Assembly (NCBI GenBank): GCA_963702035.1
Contig: OY969700.1
Coordinates: 1,612,001 to 1,676,000, forward strand
From: VRUE01 sp963702035
Lineage (GTDB): Bacteria > Actinomycetota > Thermoleophilia > Solirubrobacterales > 70-9
Direction: 5' to 3'
Length of the DNA: 64,000 nucleotides
Made by a program: the position numbers and the translations under genes. The notes beneath the pieces are model-generated. The model was not told the DNA's origin, made no database searches, and was given only the letters and a program-made list of their open reading frames with translations. Shown here piece by piece: positions 8,863-17,566 of this stretch (position 1 is the stretch's first letter; the number at the start of each line of letters is the position of its first letter).

Positions 8863-10023
8863 ATGATCGCACGAAGAGCCGCCCGAGAAATAGCGTCTCG
8901 ACTGAAGCACATGCCAGCGGTGGCCTTGTTCGGGCCGCGCCAGGTCGGCAAGACCACCCTGGCGATCGAGGTCGCCGAAAGGAGCCCGTCGGTCTACCTG
9001 GACCTCGAATCCGCGGAAGACGTGGCACGGGTGGAAAACCCGCTCCCATACCTGGACGATCACGCCGACGAGCTGGTGGTCTTGGATGAGATACACCGGC
9101 TGCCGGGCCTGTTCGGGACGCTGCGCGGAGTGATTGACGCCGGCCGCAGGGAAGGCAAAGCGGCGGGACGCTTCCTTCTTCTGGGCTCCGCCGGACTGGA
9201 CCTGCTCGCTCAGTCGGGCGAGACGCTTGCCGGTCGGATCTCGATCGTCGAGCTGGGACCTTTCGACCTGACGGAGGTCGGCGCCAACCGCCTCGACGAT
9301 CTCTGGGTGAGAGGGGGATTTCCCGACAGTCTCCTCGCGCCCGAAGACGAAATCAGCTTGGCCTGGCGGACTGACTTCATCCGCACCTACCTTGAGCGCG
9401 ACATCCCGCAATTCGGGCGGCGCGTCCCGGCCGAGACTTTGCGGCGGCTCTGGACGATGCTCGCTCACAACCAGGGTGGCATGCTGAACGTGTCGCAGCT
9501 TGCCCGCAATCTCGAAGTGAGCGGCCGGACTGTCTCGCATTACATCGACCTGCTGGTCAACCTGCTGCTGGTGCGGCGGCTCTCGCCGCGTCATGCCAAC
9601 GTCGGCAAGCGCCTGGTCCGCTCGCCGAAGGTCTACATCCGGGACAGCGGCCTGGTGCACGCCCTTCTGGGCATCGAGGACAAGGAGGCACTACTGGGAC
9701 ACCCCGTCGTCGGCGCCAGCTGGGAGGGGATGGCGATCGAGAATCTGCTCTTGGTCTTGGCAGACAAAGCCTTGCCCAGCTTCTACCGCACCGCTCGCGG
9801 CGCCGAGGTCAACCTCGTCCTCGACTGGCCGGACGGTCGGGTGTGGGCGATCGAGATCAAGCGCACCTCCGCGCCAAAGATCGAACGTGGCATGCGCTCG
9901 GCCCTCGACGACCTTCAGCCCGAGCGCAGCTTCGTCGTCTACGCCGGCGAGGAGCGCTTCCGGCTCGCCGAGCAGATCGAAGCTATCGGTCTGGCCGAGC
10001 TGTGCGCGGAGCTCGCCACCTGA
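8863..10023 (+). CDS. ATPase with AAA_14 and DUF4143 domains
   Basis: 386 residues from ATG 8863. Walker A is GPRQVGKTT at 24-32 and Walker B is LVVLDE at 71-76, the pattern of the AAA_14 ATPase fold. The C-terminal part from about 180 matches the DUF4143 region, with a winged-helix-like stretch (NVSQLARNLEVSGRTVSHY) and a nuclease-like EIKRT segment near the end. Cellular role unknown; members are common in accessory regions. The 50 bp upstream are unusually AT-rich and contain a TATAGAAT box at 8848-8855, suggesting its own promoter. Convergent with the Fic gene, 3 bp apart. Confidence 0.88.
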   Translation: MIARRAAREIASRLKHMPAVALFGPRQVGKTTLAIEVAERSPSVYLDLESAEDVARVENPLPYLDDHADELVVLDEIHRLPGLFGTLRGVIDAGRREGKAAGRFLLLGSAGLDLLAQSGETLAGRISIVELGPFDLTEVGANRLDDLWVRGGFPDSLLAPEDEISLAWRTDFIRTYLERDIPQFGRRVPAETLRRLWTMLAHNQGGMLNVSQLARNLEVSGRTVSHYIDLLVNLLLVRRLSPRHANVGKRLVRSPKVYIRDSGLVHALLGIEDKEALLGHPVVGASWEGMAIENLLLVLADKALPSFYRTARGAEVNLVLDWPDGRVWAIEIKRTSAPKIERGMRSALDDLQPERSFVVYAGEERFRLAEQIEAIGLAELCAELAT

Positions 10024-10026
10024 CAC

Positions 10027-11046
10027 TCAGCGACGCTTGTAGCGGCTCGCTACGTACTCCTCGACCCAGGCAGTCGAGCTGCGCCAGGCGCCGTCCGCTC
10101 CCTTCGCCGCCTTCAGCCTGCCGCGCACGGCCGCTACCCGCAGAGCGTTCGCGGACAGCTCGTCGGTCGCCAGCGCCGGCAGCGGGACCAGTCGCCCCGG
10201 GCCCGCAACCGCGGGCACGACGAACTTGTAGAGATTGTCCAAAATCGCGCGAGCAAGGAACTCGCCCAGGGGACCGGAGTCGCCGCCGTCGGCCCGGCGC
10301 AGCGCCGCCAGGTAACGCGAGCGATTGCCCTTGTAGATGATCGCCGGCGGATAGCCAAGGCGGACCAGCAGCAGATTGAGGACGAGGCGCCCCGCGCGGC
10401 CATTGCCGTCGAGGAAGGGATGAACCTGCTCAAAGCGGGCATGGAGTACGGCCAGAGCCTCGGCGATAGTCAACTCATCAGCCTCGCGTAGCGAATTGGC
10501 GGAGGCGACCCAATCGCCGACAAGCACCGGAACCTCGGTCCATTCAGGCGGCTGCATGCCCTCTGGAAAAGGCTCGATGTCGTGCTCGCGGAACGAGCCC
10601 GGGCGCTCGCGTGGCGTCGCCTTGGGGTGCGGGACCACCTCCCAGACCGGGGTCATCGCCAGCGAGTGGACCTGGCGCACTTCGGTCAGATTGATCAGCT
10701 CCTCCCCTGTCCAATCGCCGGGGCGCACCCCATGCCCGTGGACCCAGTTCGCGGCGTCGGCGTAGCCGCGAACCTCGAGGTATTCGCTCAACTCCTTGTT
10801 GCCGACCGCGCGGCCCTCATCGAGCAACTTCTCAACCTGTTTGAGAACGAGGGTGTTGCCCTCGATCGCGGTCGAGTGATGCGCCTCCTCAAGCCAGATG
10901 CCACGCCAGATTCCCTCGGCCTCCTCAGGTGACGGCAGACCACCGAGCTTCTCGCGTAGCTCACCGATCTGGACGCGGAGGCGCTCGTAGACCGCCTTGC
11001 GCGGCGGTCGCCCTCTCCTTGGCTTGGAGTTGTTCGGTTGAGACAC
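10027..11046 (-). CDS. Fic/DOC-family protein (likely adenylyltransferase)
   Basis: 339 residues from GTG 11046. The complete Fic core motif HPFLDGNGRAGR is at 209-220, with the catalytic His and the anion-hole GNGR. An N-terminal inhibitory motif, STAIEGN at 58-64 (Glu62), marks a class II self-inhibited Fic protein. Fic enzymes usually transfer AMP to a hydroxyl group of a target protein; the target here is unknown. The N-terminus is basic (KPRRGRPPRK). The C-terminal 60 residues could form a winged helix, which would fit autoregulation through the repeats just upstream. Confidence 0.92.
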   Translation of the reverse strand: MSQPNNSKPRRGRPPRKAVYERLRVQIGELREKLGGLPSPEEAEGIWRGIWLEEAHHSTAIEGNTLVLKQVEKLLDEGRAVGNKELSEYLEVRGYADAANWVHGHGVRPGDWTGEELINLTEVRQVHSLAMTPVWEVVPHPKATPRERPGSFREHDIEPFPEGMQPPEWTEVPVLVGDWVASANSLREADELTIAEALAVLHARFEQVHPFLDGNGRAGRLVLNLLLVRLGYPPAIIYKGNRSRYLAALRRADGGDSGPLGEFLARAILDNLYKFVVPAVAGPGRLVPLPALATDELSANALRVAAVRGRLKAAKGADGAWRSSTAWVEEYVASRYKRR

Positions 11047-11049
11047 AAC

Positions 11050-11116
11050 CTAATTGTACCGAACAAATTCGGATTTGTTCGGCTGGCGGATAACTAATTG
11101 TTCCGAACACATTTCG
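11050..11116. promoter_or_regulatory. Operator-like repeats upstream of the Fic gene
   Basis: A perfect inverted repeat, CCGAACAAAT-TCGG-ATTTGTTCGG, lies at 11059-11082. Its left half belongs to a longer site (CTAATTGTACCGAACAAATT from 11050) that recurs as CTAATTGTTCCGAACACATT from 11094, exactly 44 bp away. AT-rich sequence between the two copies could hold the promoter. Two similar sites four helical turns apart suggest binding of a dimeric repressor, perhaps the Fic protein itself or a host factor. Confidence 0.6.
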
Positions 11117-11175
11117 TCTCGGATCCTTGCAAATCTAAAACGCCACTTCGGATTTGCATGGAAGAGAAACTTCGC

Positions 11176-12666
11176 CTAACGGCGCGGGTAACGCTTGCGC
11201 TTCAGGACGACGACCTTTTCGATCGTCTTTGCCGTGCCGCCGTCGGGCTTAAAGGTCACCCCGACGCGGATCCGCGCCTTGCCATGACGCTTGAGGAAGC
11301 GCTTCAGCCGCACCTTCGGCTTGATCGGCAACCGCAGCCGCTTCGCCCCGCGCGCGACCCGCGCCAGCCGCCGGATCCCCCGGCCATGCAGGATCACGCG
11401 CCCGGGGCCGGGTACCTTGACGAGGATCGCCGCGGTGCCGCTGTGCCGGTTCAGCCGCAGTCCGTTGAAGCGAATCCTGTTGGAGATCGGCTTCGCCGGG
11501 GGCACGAACTGCCCGGCGGTCGTGACCTGGGTCTCAGGCTCCCCACCGCAGGGCGGCACCGCGGTCCCCGCTTCCCCGAAGCGCTCGACGCGGGCGAAAC
11601 CGGCGCCCTGCTCGCTGACGTAGACAGCCCCCCGGCAGTCGAGCGCAATGCCGCGCGGGGCGGGAATTGCCCCCGCGATGGTTCCGGTGCCGCCCGCTTT
11701 GCAGCCGGTCCCCGTCGTGCAGATCTGGAAGAGCGGCTCTTCTTCGTCGATCACCCGTTCGCCGAAGGCGCGGACGAACATTCCGTCGATGCGCGACACG
11801 CCGACCCGGTTGTGGTCGCGATCGGCGACGTAGGCAGTCCCGTCCGCATCCACGGCAACGGCGCTCGGGAACCCGAACGCGCCGGCGGCGTCGGACGGCG
11901 ATGCACTCTGGCATTCGGTTTCGCAGACGTCCTGATCGCCGGCTCCGGGATTGACTTCCTTGCCGAAGGCGCGCAGGAACTCGCCGGCCGGCGTGAAGAC
12001 GTCGATCCGGTTATTGGACCCATCGGCGACGACGACCTCACCCGCCGGGCCGAAGGCGACGTCGGTCGGGCTGTCCATCGCCCCGACCGTGCCGTCAGCG
12101 GTCCCGTATTTGCATTCGGTTTCGATCGTGCATTCATTGCCGCCGCCGGGATCGACTTCCTTGCCGAAGGCGCGCAGGAACTCGCCGGCCGGCGTGAAGA
12201 CGTCGATCCGCCCGTCGGCCGAGTCGGCCACATGAAGCAGCCCCGAGCGATCGAACTCGATCCCGATCGGCTGATCGAGCTGACCGGCCTCTTCGCCGGC
12301 TTCGCCGAATGCGCGGATGAACGCGCCCCCGGTCGAGTAGACGACGATGCGGTCGTCTTCGAAATCGGAGACGAAGACGTTCCCTTCCGGCCCGAGTGCC
12401 ACCCCGGCGGGCTCGTGCAGATCGCCGACGCCGATCGTGCGCAGAAAGGCTCCGTCGGAGGCGAAAGCCGAGACCCGTTGACCGCCTAATTCGGCCACAT
12501 AGGTGGTCCCGTCCTCCCCGACCGCAATCCCCCACGGCTGGTTCAGCTGCCCCGGGCCGCCGCCGGCTTCCCCAAAGCTCGAAAGCGGCCCAAAAGCAAC
12601 CGCGCTCCCCGGCAGCGCCAGCACCAAAGCCACCAAGAGCAGCACAAATCCGATTCCCCACCTCAC
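11176..12666 (-). CDS. Secreted NHL-repeat (beta-propeller) protein
   Basis: 496 residues from GTG 12666, chosen because AAGG lies about 8 bases upstream and a clean signal peptide (RWGIGFVLLLVALVLALPG, ending near AVAF) follows directly. GTG 12675 is the alternative. The middle consists of NHL-type blades, each with patterns like GVALGPEGNVFVSD and IDVFTPAGEFLRAFG, enough for a six-bladed propeller. The last 90 residues are a Lys/Arg-rich beta domain (LVKVPGPGRVILHG) known from other exported proteins of this bacterial group. Ligand unknown. A longer open frame upstream translates palindrome C1 and is rejected. Confidence 0.8.
   Translation of the reverse strand: MRWGIGFVLLLVALVLALPGSAVAFGPLSSFGEAGGGPGQLNQPWGIAVGEDGTTYVAELGGQRVSAFASDGAFLRTIGVGDLHEPAGVALGPEGNVFVSDFEDDRIVVYSTGGAFIRAFGEAGEEAGQLDQPIGIEFDRSGLLHVADSADGRIDVFTPAGEFLRAFGKEVDPGGGNECTIETECKYGTADGTVGAMDSPTDVAFGPAGEVVVADGSNNRIDVFTPAGEFLRAFGKEVNPGAGDQDVCETECQSASPSDAAGAFGFPSAVAVDADGTAYVADRDHNRVGVSRIDGMFVRAFGERVIDEEEPLFQICTTGTGCKAGGTGTIAGAIPAPRGIALDCRGAVYVSEQGAGFARVERFGEAGTAVPPCGGEPETQVTTAGQFVPPAKPISNRIRFNGLRLNRHSGTAAILVKVPGPGRVILHGRGIRRLARVARGAKRLRLPIKPKVRLKRFLKRHGKARIRVGVTFKPDGGTAKTIEKVVVLKRKRYPRR
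11953..12210. repeat. Duplicated propeller blade, 57-bp identical repeats
   Basis: Bases 11953-12009 and 12154-12210 are identical over 57 bp and encode the same blade strand (VFTPAGEFLRAFGKEV). The spacing of 201 bp equals one blade plus a Cys-containing loop. Such identity at synonymous positions indicates a recent blade duplication or gene conversion. Confidence 0.8.
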
Positions 12667-12722
12667 GCCCCGCACCTTAGGGAATCGAGAGGATCCGTCA
12701 AGGGGAAATGGACCCAAGATCA

Positions 12723-12849
12723 GGGAGGGGGCGGGGTGCCCCTCCTGCGCAGCGGCGTCCTGTTTTTCGCCCCCAGGGCAACCTCGGACGGCCTTCAGCG
12801 ATCCGCGGCGAAAAACCCAGCAAGCAGGAGGGGCACCCCGCCCCCTCCC
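12723..12849. repeat. Family C fold-back palindrome, copy C1
   Basis: 127 bp: perfect 26-bp arms at 12723-12748 and 12824-12849 and a 75-nt core. The core begins GCAGCGGCGTCCTGTTTTTC and ends GGCGAAAAACCCAGCAA, blocks shared with C2 and, inverted, with C3 and C4. The middle of the core is not conserved. It lies 19 bp past the end of cysC and before the NHL gene, so it may end transcription of the sulfate operon. Confidence 0.9.
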
Positions 12850-12868
12850 ACCGCTGAAGCCTTCGTCC

Positions 12869-13423
12869 CTAAGCAGTAACGGCAGCCGCGGGAACCAGGC
12901 CCCGCGACTCGAGGTAATCAAGCAGCTTCTGCGCCGACTCCTCGGGCGACTCGTTCTCGGTGTCGCAGACCCAGGCGGGGTTCTCGGGAATCTCGTACGG
13001 GTCGGAGACGCCGGTGAATTCCTTGATCTCGCCGGAGAACGCTTTCGCGTAGAGGCCCTTGACGTCGCGCTCGGCGCAGGTGTCGACCGAAGCCTTGACG
13101 AAGACCTCGATGAAGCGGTCGCCCATCAGCTCATGCGCCTCGTCGCGGATCTCCGCGTAGGGGGAGATCGCCGCGGTGATCACCGGCACGCCGTTGCGGC
13201 TGAGCAGGTCGGCGACGAAAGCGATGCGGCGGATGTTGATGTCGCGGTCCTCCTTGGAGAAGCCGAGGCCCTTGGAGAGGTTTTCGCGCACGACGTCGCC
13301 GTCGAGGATCTCGAGCTTGCAGCCGCGCTCGAGCAGGTGACCCTCCAGCAGCCTGGAGATCGTCGTCTTGCCCGCGCCCGAGAGCCCGGTGAACCAGAGG
13401 GTGAAGCCCTTCTCGTCAGCCAT
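12869..13423 (-). CDS. cysC: Adenylylsulfate (APS) kinase
   Basis: 184 residues from ATG 13423. The P-loop GLSGAGKT is at 13-20, followed by LDGDVVREN and GFSKEDRDINIRR, the APS-binding signature of CysC. It phosphorylates adenylylsulfate to PAPS with ATP. It is the last gene of the sulfate operon, with 7 bases between the sat stop and this ATG. Since the neighbouring CysH has the iron-sulfur cysteines of APS reductases, PAPS made here may serve sulfotransfer as well as or instead of reduction. Confidence 0.95.
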   Translation of the reverse strand: MADEKGFTLWFTGLSGAGKTTISRLLEGHLLERGCKLEILDGDVVRENLSKGLGFSKEDRDINIRRIAFVADLLSRNGVPVITAAISPYAEIRDEAHELMGDRFIEVFVKASVDTCAERDVKGLYAKAFSGEIKEFTGVSDPYEIPENPAWVCDTENESPEESAQKLLDYLESRGLVPAAAVTA

Positions 13424-13430
13424 CGTTACG

Positions 13431-14507
13431 TCAGTCCTCCTTGTAAGCGTCGATAAGGATGTCGGCGACCTCGTCGCGCGAGAACTCGTGCGGCGGCCTT
13501 TCGCCGTTGCCGAGCATCTCGCGGACCTTCGTCCCGGAGAGGAAGAGGCGCGCCTCTTGGTCATGGGGGCAGGTCTTGTTCGAGGCCAGCCCCTCGCACT
13601 CGTTGCACCAGAAAGTGTGCTCGAACATCAGCGGCTCGATCCCGAGCTCGTCGATGTCGATCGTCTCGAAGATCTTCTGCGCGTCGTAGGTGCCGTAGTA
13701 GTCGCCGGCGCCGGCGTGGTCGCGGCCGACGATGAAGTGCGTCGCCCCGTAGTTGCGGCGGACGATCGCGTGCAGGACCGCCTCGCGCGGGCCGGCGTAG
13801 TGCATCTTCGCCGGCTTCACACCCAGCACCACGCGATCCTCGGGGTAGTAGTTCTCCATCAGCACCTCGTAGCAGCGCATCCGCACGTCGGCGGGGATGT
13901 CGCCGGCCTTCGTCTTGCCGATCAACGGGTGGATGAAGAGCCCGTCGCAGGTCTCCAGCGCGGCCTTGGTCAGGTACTCGTGGGCGCGGTGGATCGGGTT
14001 GCGGGTCTGGAAGGCGACGATCTTCTTCCAGCCGCGCGCCGCGAAGTCGGCCTTGTGCTCGGCCGGCGTCTTGTAGCGCCGCATGAAGGCCTCCTCGTGA
14101 TCGGGCAGCGCGTCGACCTCGATCGGGCCGGCGATGCAGCGGCTGCCCTCGGCGTAGATCGCGGCGACGCCCGGGTGGGCCTCGTCCGTGGTCCCGTAGA
14201 CGCGCTCCGCCTCGCTCTTCGCGTCGCGCTCCCAGATCTCCTCGACCCTGATCCGGCCCAGCGGCTTGCCTTCGTCGCCGGCGAGCGCGACCGTGTCGCC
14301 GACCTCGCACTCGAGCTCGGTCGCCAGGGTGATCGGGATCGGCCAGTACTCGCCGTCGGTGGTGCGCATCTCGGCGCAGACGCGCTCCCAGTCGGCGGAG
14401 CCCTGGAAGCCGGCCAGCGGCGCGAAGCCGCCGTTGCCGATCATCTCGAAGTCGGCCGTGTGGCGCTCGTCAAGGGTCAGGGAAAGCTCAGTCATCGTCT
14501 CGCTCAT
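13431..14507 (-). CDS. sat: Sulfate adenylyltransferase (ATP sulfurylase), Sat type
   Basis: 358 residues from ATG 14507; an inner Met at residue 5 is an alternative start. The ATP-sulfurylase signature QTRNPIHRAHE is at 167-177, and GRDHAGAG follows. Near the C-terminus WCNECEG and CPHD form a likely zinc site. This is the monomeric Sat type, not the CysDN heterodimer. It activates sulfate with ATP to adenylylsulfate, the first step of assimilation. It lies between cysH and cysC on the same strand. Confidence 0.96.
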   Translation of the reverse strand: MSETMTELSLTLDERHTADFEMIGNGGFAPLAGFQGSADWERVCAEMRTTDGEYWPIPITLATELECEVGDTVALAGDEGKPLGRIRVEEIWERDAKSEAERVYGTTDEAHPGVAAIYAEGSRCIAGPIEVDALPDHEEAFMRRYKTPAEHKADFAARGWKKIVAFQTRNPIHRAHEYLTKAALETCDGLFIHPLIGKTKAGDIPADVRMRCYEVLMENYYPEDRVVLGVKPAKMHYAGPREAVLHAIVRRNYGATHFIVGRDHAGAGDYYGTYDAQKIFETIDIDELGIEPLMFEHTFWCNECEGLASNKTCPHDQEARLFLSGTKVREMLGNGERPPHEFSRDEVADILIDAYKED

Positions 14508-14564
14508 GCGGGTATCTCACCAATCGTTCGGGGAAGTGGAATGTGGCGGCGCGCCGAGCGGCCG

Positions 14565-15266
14565 CTAGTTGATCCCGCACTCGGTCTTCTCGAGGCCCGC
14601 CCAGCGCCCGGCGCGCGGCGAGCCGCCAGGCCCGACCGGCTTCGTGCAATGGGTGCAGCCGATCGAGGGGTAGCCCTGATCGTGGAGCGGGTTGTACGGG
14701 AGGTGGTGCTCACGGATGTAGTTCCAGACGTCGCGCTCGGTCCAGTCCGCGATCGGGTTCAGCTTCCATAACTCGAATCGCTTGTCCCAGGCGAACTTGG
14801 GGGTCTTGGCGCGACTCGTGGAGTCCTCGCGGCGGACGCCGGCGAGCCAGCAGTCTACGGAAGAGAGCGCCCGGCGCATCGGCTCGACCTTGCGCAGTCC
14901 GCAGCAGGCGTCCGGATCGCTCTTCCAGAGCTCGTCGCCGTACTGCTCGGCCTGCTCGGCCAGGGTCAGGTTGTGGAAGCGGTCGAACTCGACGCCGAGG
15001 TGCTCGGCGAGCCTGTCGCGGGTCTCATAGGTCTCCGGGAAGAGCACGTCGGTGTCGAGGTAGAAGAAGCGCGCATCGGAGTTGATCTGGCTGGCCAGGT
15101 GCGCGGTCACCGCGCTCGTCTTCTGGAACGAGCAGGCGATGTAGTGGCTCTGGCCGAAGGTCTCGAACATCCACTCGATCGCATCGGTCGCGCGGCCCTG
15201 CTCGAGGCGCGCGGCGACCTCCTCGGCGTCGATCTCCGGGATGGTGGTGACGGCGACCGGGTTCAT
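14565..15266 (-). CDS. cysH: Assimilatory APS reductase (CysH family)
   Basis: 233 residues from ATG 15266, which overlaps the sulfite reductase stop as ATGA and is preferred to the ATG three codons upstream. The PP-loop-like reductase domain carries the paired cysteines Cys121-Cys122 and Cys204-x-x-Cys207, the 4Fe-4S ligand set that marks reductases acting on APS. The C-terminal catalytic Cys230 lies in KTECGIN; the last residue is Asn where His is more usual. It reduces activated sulfate to sulfite with thioredoxin or a similar donor. Confidence 0.95.
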   Translation of the reverse strand: MNPVAVTTIPEIDAEEVAARLEQGRATDAIEWMFETFGQSHYIACSFQKTSAVTAHLASQINSDARFFYLDTDVLFPETYETRDRLAEHLGVEFDRFHNLTLAEQAEQYGDELWKSDPDACCGLRKVEPMRRALSSVDCWLAGVRREDSTSRAKTPKFAWDKRFELWKLNPIADWTERDVWNYIREHHLPYNPLHDQGYPSIGCTHCTKPVGPGGSPRAGRWAGLEKTECGIN

Positions 15267-17095
15267 ATCGCGCACTCGCCCTCGCCCCGCTCGACTTTGT
15301 AGGGGCTGGAGCGGTTCCAGTCGATGAACTGCTGCATCGTCTCGAGGCTGAACTCGGCCGGCAGGGTCAGCTCCTTGACCGCGGCTTCGAAGCGCTCGGC
15401 ACCGGTCCGCTCGGCGAAGGCGTTGAACTCCTCGCCGTCGGCGCGCTCGGCCTCATACAGCTTGATCCAGCGCTCGACGGCCTCGGGGACGCGCTTGGCC
15501 GGCAGGCGGGACTTGAGGCGCGTGCCGAAGATCACCTCGCCCCCCTCGTAGTTGCCGCCGATGTGGGGGATGTAGGCGGGCATCTGGCGTCCGCCGACTT
15601 TCAGCGAGGCGCCGTAGAAGCCGATGTTGGCGATGTGGTGCTGGCTGCAGCCGTTCGGGCAGCCGCTCATCTTGATGTGGATCTTGCGCGTCAGCTCGTC
15701 GGAGATCTCCATCTCCTCGACCCGCTGCTTGATCGCCCGGTTGAGGCCCATCGAGCTGGTGATCCCCAGTTTGCAGCTGTCGGTGCCGGGGCAGCTGACG
15801 ACATCGGTGATCTCACGGGCGCCCGCCTCGGCGAGGCCGAGCTCCCCGAGCCGCTGCCAGACCTCGTACAGGGCCTCGTCGCGGACCCAGCGCAAAACCA
15901 GGTTCTGCTGCACGGTGCTGCGCGCGTAGCCGCCGGTGAACTCGCGCATGATCGCGGCGAGGCCGCGGAACTGCTCCGGGGTCAGATCACCGCGCTCGAT
16001 CTTGACCTCGACCGAGGCGAAGCCCTCCTGGCGCTGCGGCTGCACGTTGCCCTGCAGGAAGCGATCGAATTCGGAGCGGTCGCCGTTGGGCGAGACCGGT
16101 GGAGCCGGAGCCTCGGGCGCCTGCTCTTCCTCGTCGTCGTCGAAGCGCAGGCGCTCGACGTCGAAGTCGCGCTCCTCGACCCAGTCGCCCTCGAGCTCGG
16201 CGTCGACCTGCTCGCGGAAGGCGTCGATGCCGATCTTGTCGACGAGGACCTTGATCCGGGCGCGGGCGCGGTTGACGCGCAGCCACTCCTGGCGGTCGAA
16301 GATCCGCAGCGCGGCCTCGGCGACCTTCATGTAGTCGCCGTTGTCGGCCTCGACGAACTCATAGAGAGTCGGGGCGACGCGGGCCATGATCGAGGTGCCG
16401 CCGCCGACGCGGATCTCGAAGCCCTTGACCCCGTCCCTCTCGCGGGCGAGGAAGGCGATGTCGTGGATGCCGCTGATCGCGCGGTCCTCATCGGAGCCGG
16501 TGAACGAGGTCTTGATCTTGCGCGGCATCAGCTGCGTCGTCGGGTGGCGGACGAAATAGCGGACGTAGGCACCGGCGTAGGGCGTCGGGTCGAAGACCTC
16601 ATCGGCGGCGATGCCGGCCCAGGGATCGCCGGTGACGTTGCGCATCGTGTTGCCGCAGCCCTCGCGCGAGGAGAGGCCGACGGCGGAGATCTCGCGGATC
16701 AGCGCCTCCATGTCGCGCAGCGGCACGTGGTGGATCTGGATGTTCTGGCGGGTCGTGATGTGGCCCTTGTTCAGCGGCGCCCATTTCTCGACCACCGTGC
16801 CGAAGGCCTCCATCTGCTCCGGCGTGACCCCGCCGAAGGGAAGCTTGACGCGGACCATCTGCACGTCGGCCTGGCGCTGTCCGTAGACGCCCTGTTTGAG
16901 CCGGAAGCCGATGAACTGCTCCTCGGCCAGCTTGCCGGCGAGGAACTGCTCGGCTTCGTTGTCGAAGTCGTCGAACTCGCGCTCGATGATCGGGATGATG
17001 TGGCCGGGGACGTTCTCGTAGGTCTCCGGGTTCTCGAGCGTGCCGGTGCGGCCTTTGCCGCGCTGCGGCTTGTCCTGGTCTACGACTACCTCCAT
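15263..17095 (-). CDS. sir: Ferredoxin-type sulfite reductase, siroheme/4Fe-4S
   Basis: 610 residues from ATG 17095. The siroheme and 4Fe-4S cysteines are Cys435 and Cys441 (CPGTDSC) and Cys479 and Cys483 (SGCPNGC). Two ferredoxin-like half-domains and the TTRQNIQIHH substrate region are present. An acidic Pro-rich linker lies at about 316-338. The fold is shared with nitrite reductases, but position between cysH and rhodanese in a sulfate operon favours sulfite-to-sulfide reduction. There is no clear Shine-Dalgarno sequence. A TATTTT box ends 7 bases before the ATG, suggesting a leaderless transcript. Confidence 0.9.
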   Translation of the reverse strand: MEVVVDQDKPQRGKGRTGTLENPETYENVPGHIIPIIEREFDDFDNEAEQFLAGKLAEEQFIGFRLKQGVYGQRQADVQMVRVKLPFGGVTPEQMEAFGTVVEKWAPLNKGHITTRQNIQIHHVPLRDMEALIREISAVGLSSREGCGNTMRNVTGDPWAGIAADEVFDPTPYAGAYVRYFVRHPTTQLMPRKIKTSFTGSDEDRAISGIHDIAFLARERDGVKGFEIRVGGGTSIMARVAPTLYEFVEADNGDYMKVAEAALRIFDRQEWLRVNRARARIKVLVDKIGIDAFREQVDAELEGDWVEERDFDVERLRFDDDEEEQAPEAPAPPVSPNGDRSEFDRFLQGNVQPQRQEGFASVEVKIERGDLTPEQFRGLAAIMREFTGGYARSTVQQNLVLRWVRDEALYEVWQRLGELGLAEAGAREITDVVSCPGTDSCKLGITSSMGLNRAIKQRVEEMEISDELTRKIHIKMSGCPNGCSQHHIANIGFYGASLKVGGRQMPAYIPHIGGNYEGGEVIFGTRLKSRLPAKRVPEAVERWIKLYEAERADGEEFNAFAERTGAERFEAAVKELTLPAEFSLETMQQFIDWNRSSPYKVERGEGECAI

Positions 17096-17120
17096 GTCAG
17101 GAAAATAGCAAAACCTGACA
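17095..17120. promoter_or_regulatory. Inverted repeat over the sulfite reductase start
   Basis: TGTCAGG at 17095-17101 and CCTGACA at 17114-17120 form a perfect inverted repeat with a 12-nt AT-rich spacer. The repeat starts on the A of the ATG and includes the likely -10 box, so a bound repressor would block a leaderless start. Candidate operator of the sulfate operon; the regulator is unknown. Confidence 0.45.
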
Positions 17121-17133
17121 GGAATTAGGGTAT

Positions 17134-17532
17134 TTAACTTTTGGCGGCCTTCTTGCGCGCCTGCAGGATCGACGCCGCCTCGCCCGACTCGGCGACGTAG
17201 GCGCCCTCCGGCTCGAGCGGCAGGCCTGCCTCATCCCAGCCGACGATCCCCTCGCTCAGCTTGGCCGCGTCGAAGCCGGCCTCGGCGAGCGCGTCGGTCG
17301 CCATCGTCGAGCGGTTGCCGCCGCGGCAGTAGAGGACGACCTGTCGTCCGGGGTCTAGCTCGGCGGTCCGTTGCGCCAGCTCGGCGAGCGGCAGGTGCTT
17401 GGCGCCGGCGATGCGGCCGGCGCCCCACTCGTGGTCAGCGCGCACGTCGATGAGCTGCGCGCCGTCCTCGATCAGCTTCCGCGCCTCGTCGCGGGAGACC
17501 TCGCGGGTCACTTCTTGCGTCTCGTCGGCCAT
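17134..17532 (-). CDS. Rhodanese-like sulfurtransferase
   Basis: 132 residues from ATG 17532. It is a single rhodanese domain with DVRADHEW near residue 30 and the active-site loop CRGGNRS with its catalytic cysteine. The C-terminal 30 residues are an acidic then basic tail (QARKKAAKS). It is the first gene of the sulfate reduction run and probably handles sulfane sulfur or thiosulfate. Only 38 bases separate it from sulfite reductase. A TTG at 17550 would add six residues without added homology. Confidence 0.88.
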   Translation of the reverse strand: MADETQEVTREVSRDEARKLIEDGAQLIDVRADHEWGAGRIAGAKHLPLAELAQRTAELDPGRQVVLYCRGGNRSTMATDALAEAGFDAAKLSEGIVGWDEAGLPLEPEGAYVAESGEAASILQARKKAAKS

Positions 17533-17566
17533 CCGCGCAAACCCTACCAATGCCTCCCTTCGTCTT

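Noticed and set aside
12667..12921. N-terminal extension of the NHL protein
   Set aside because: It translates palindrome C1 and overlaps cysC; a signal peptide begins at 12666.
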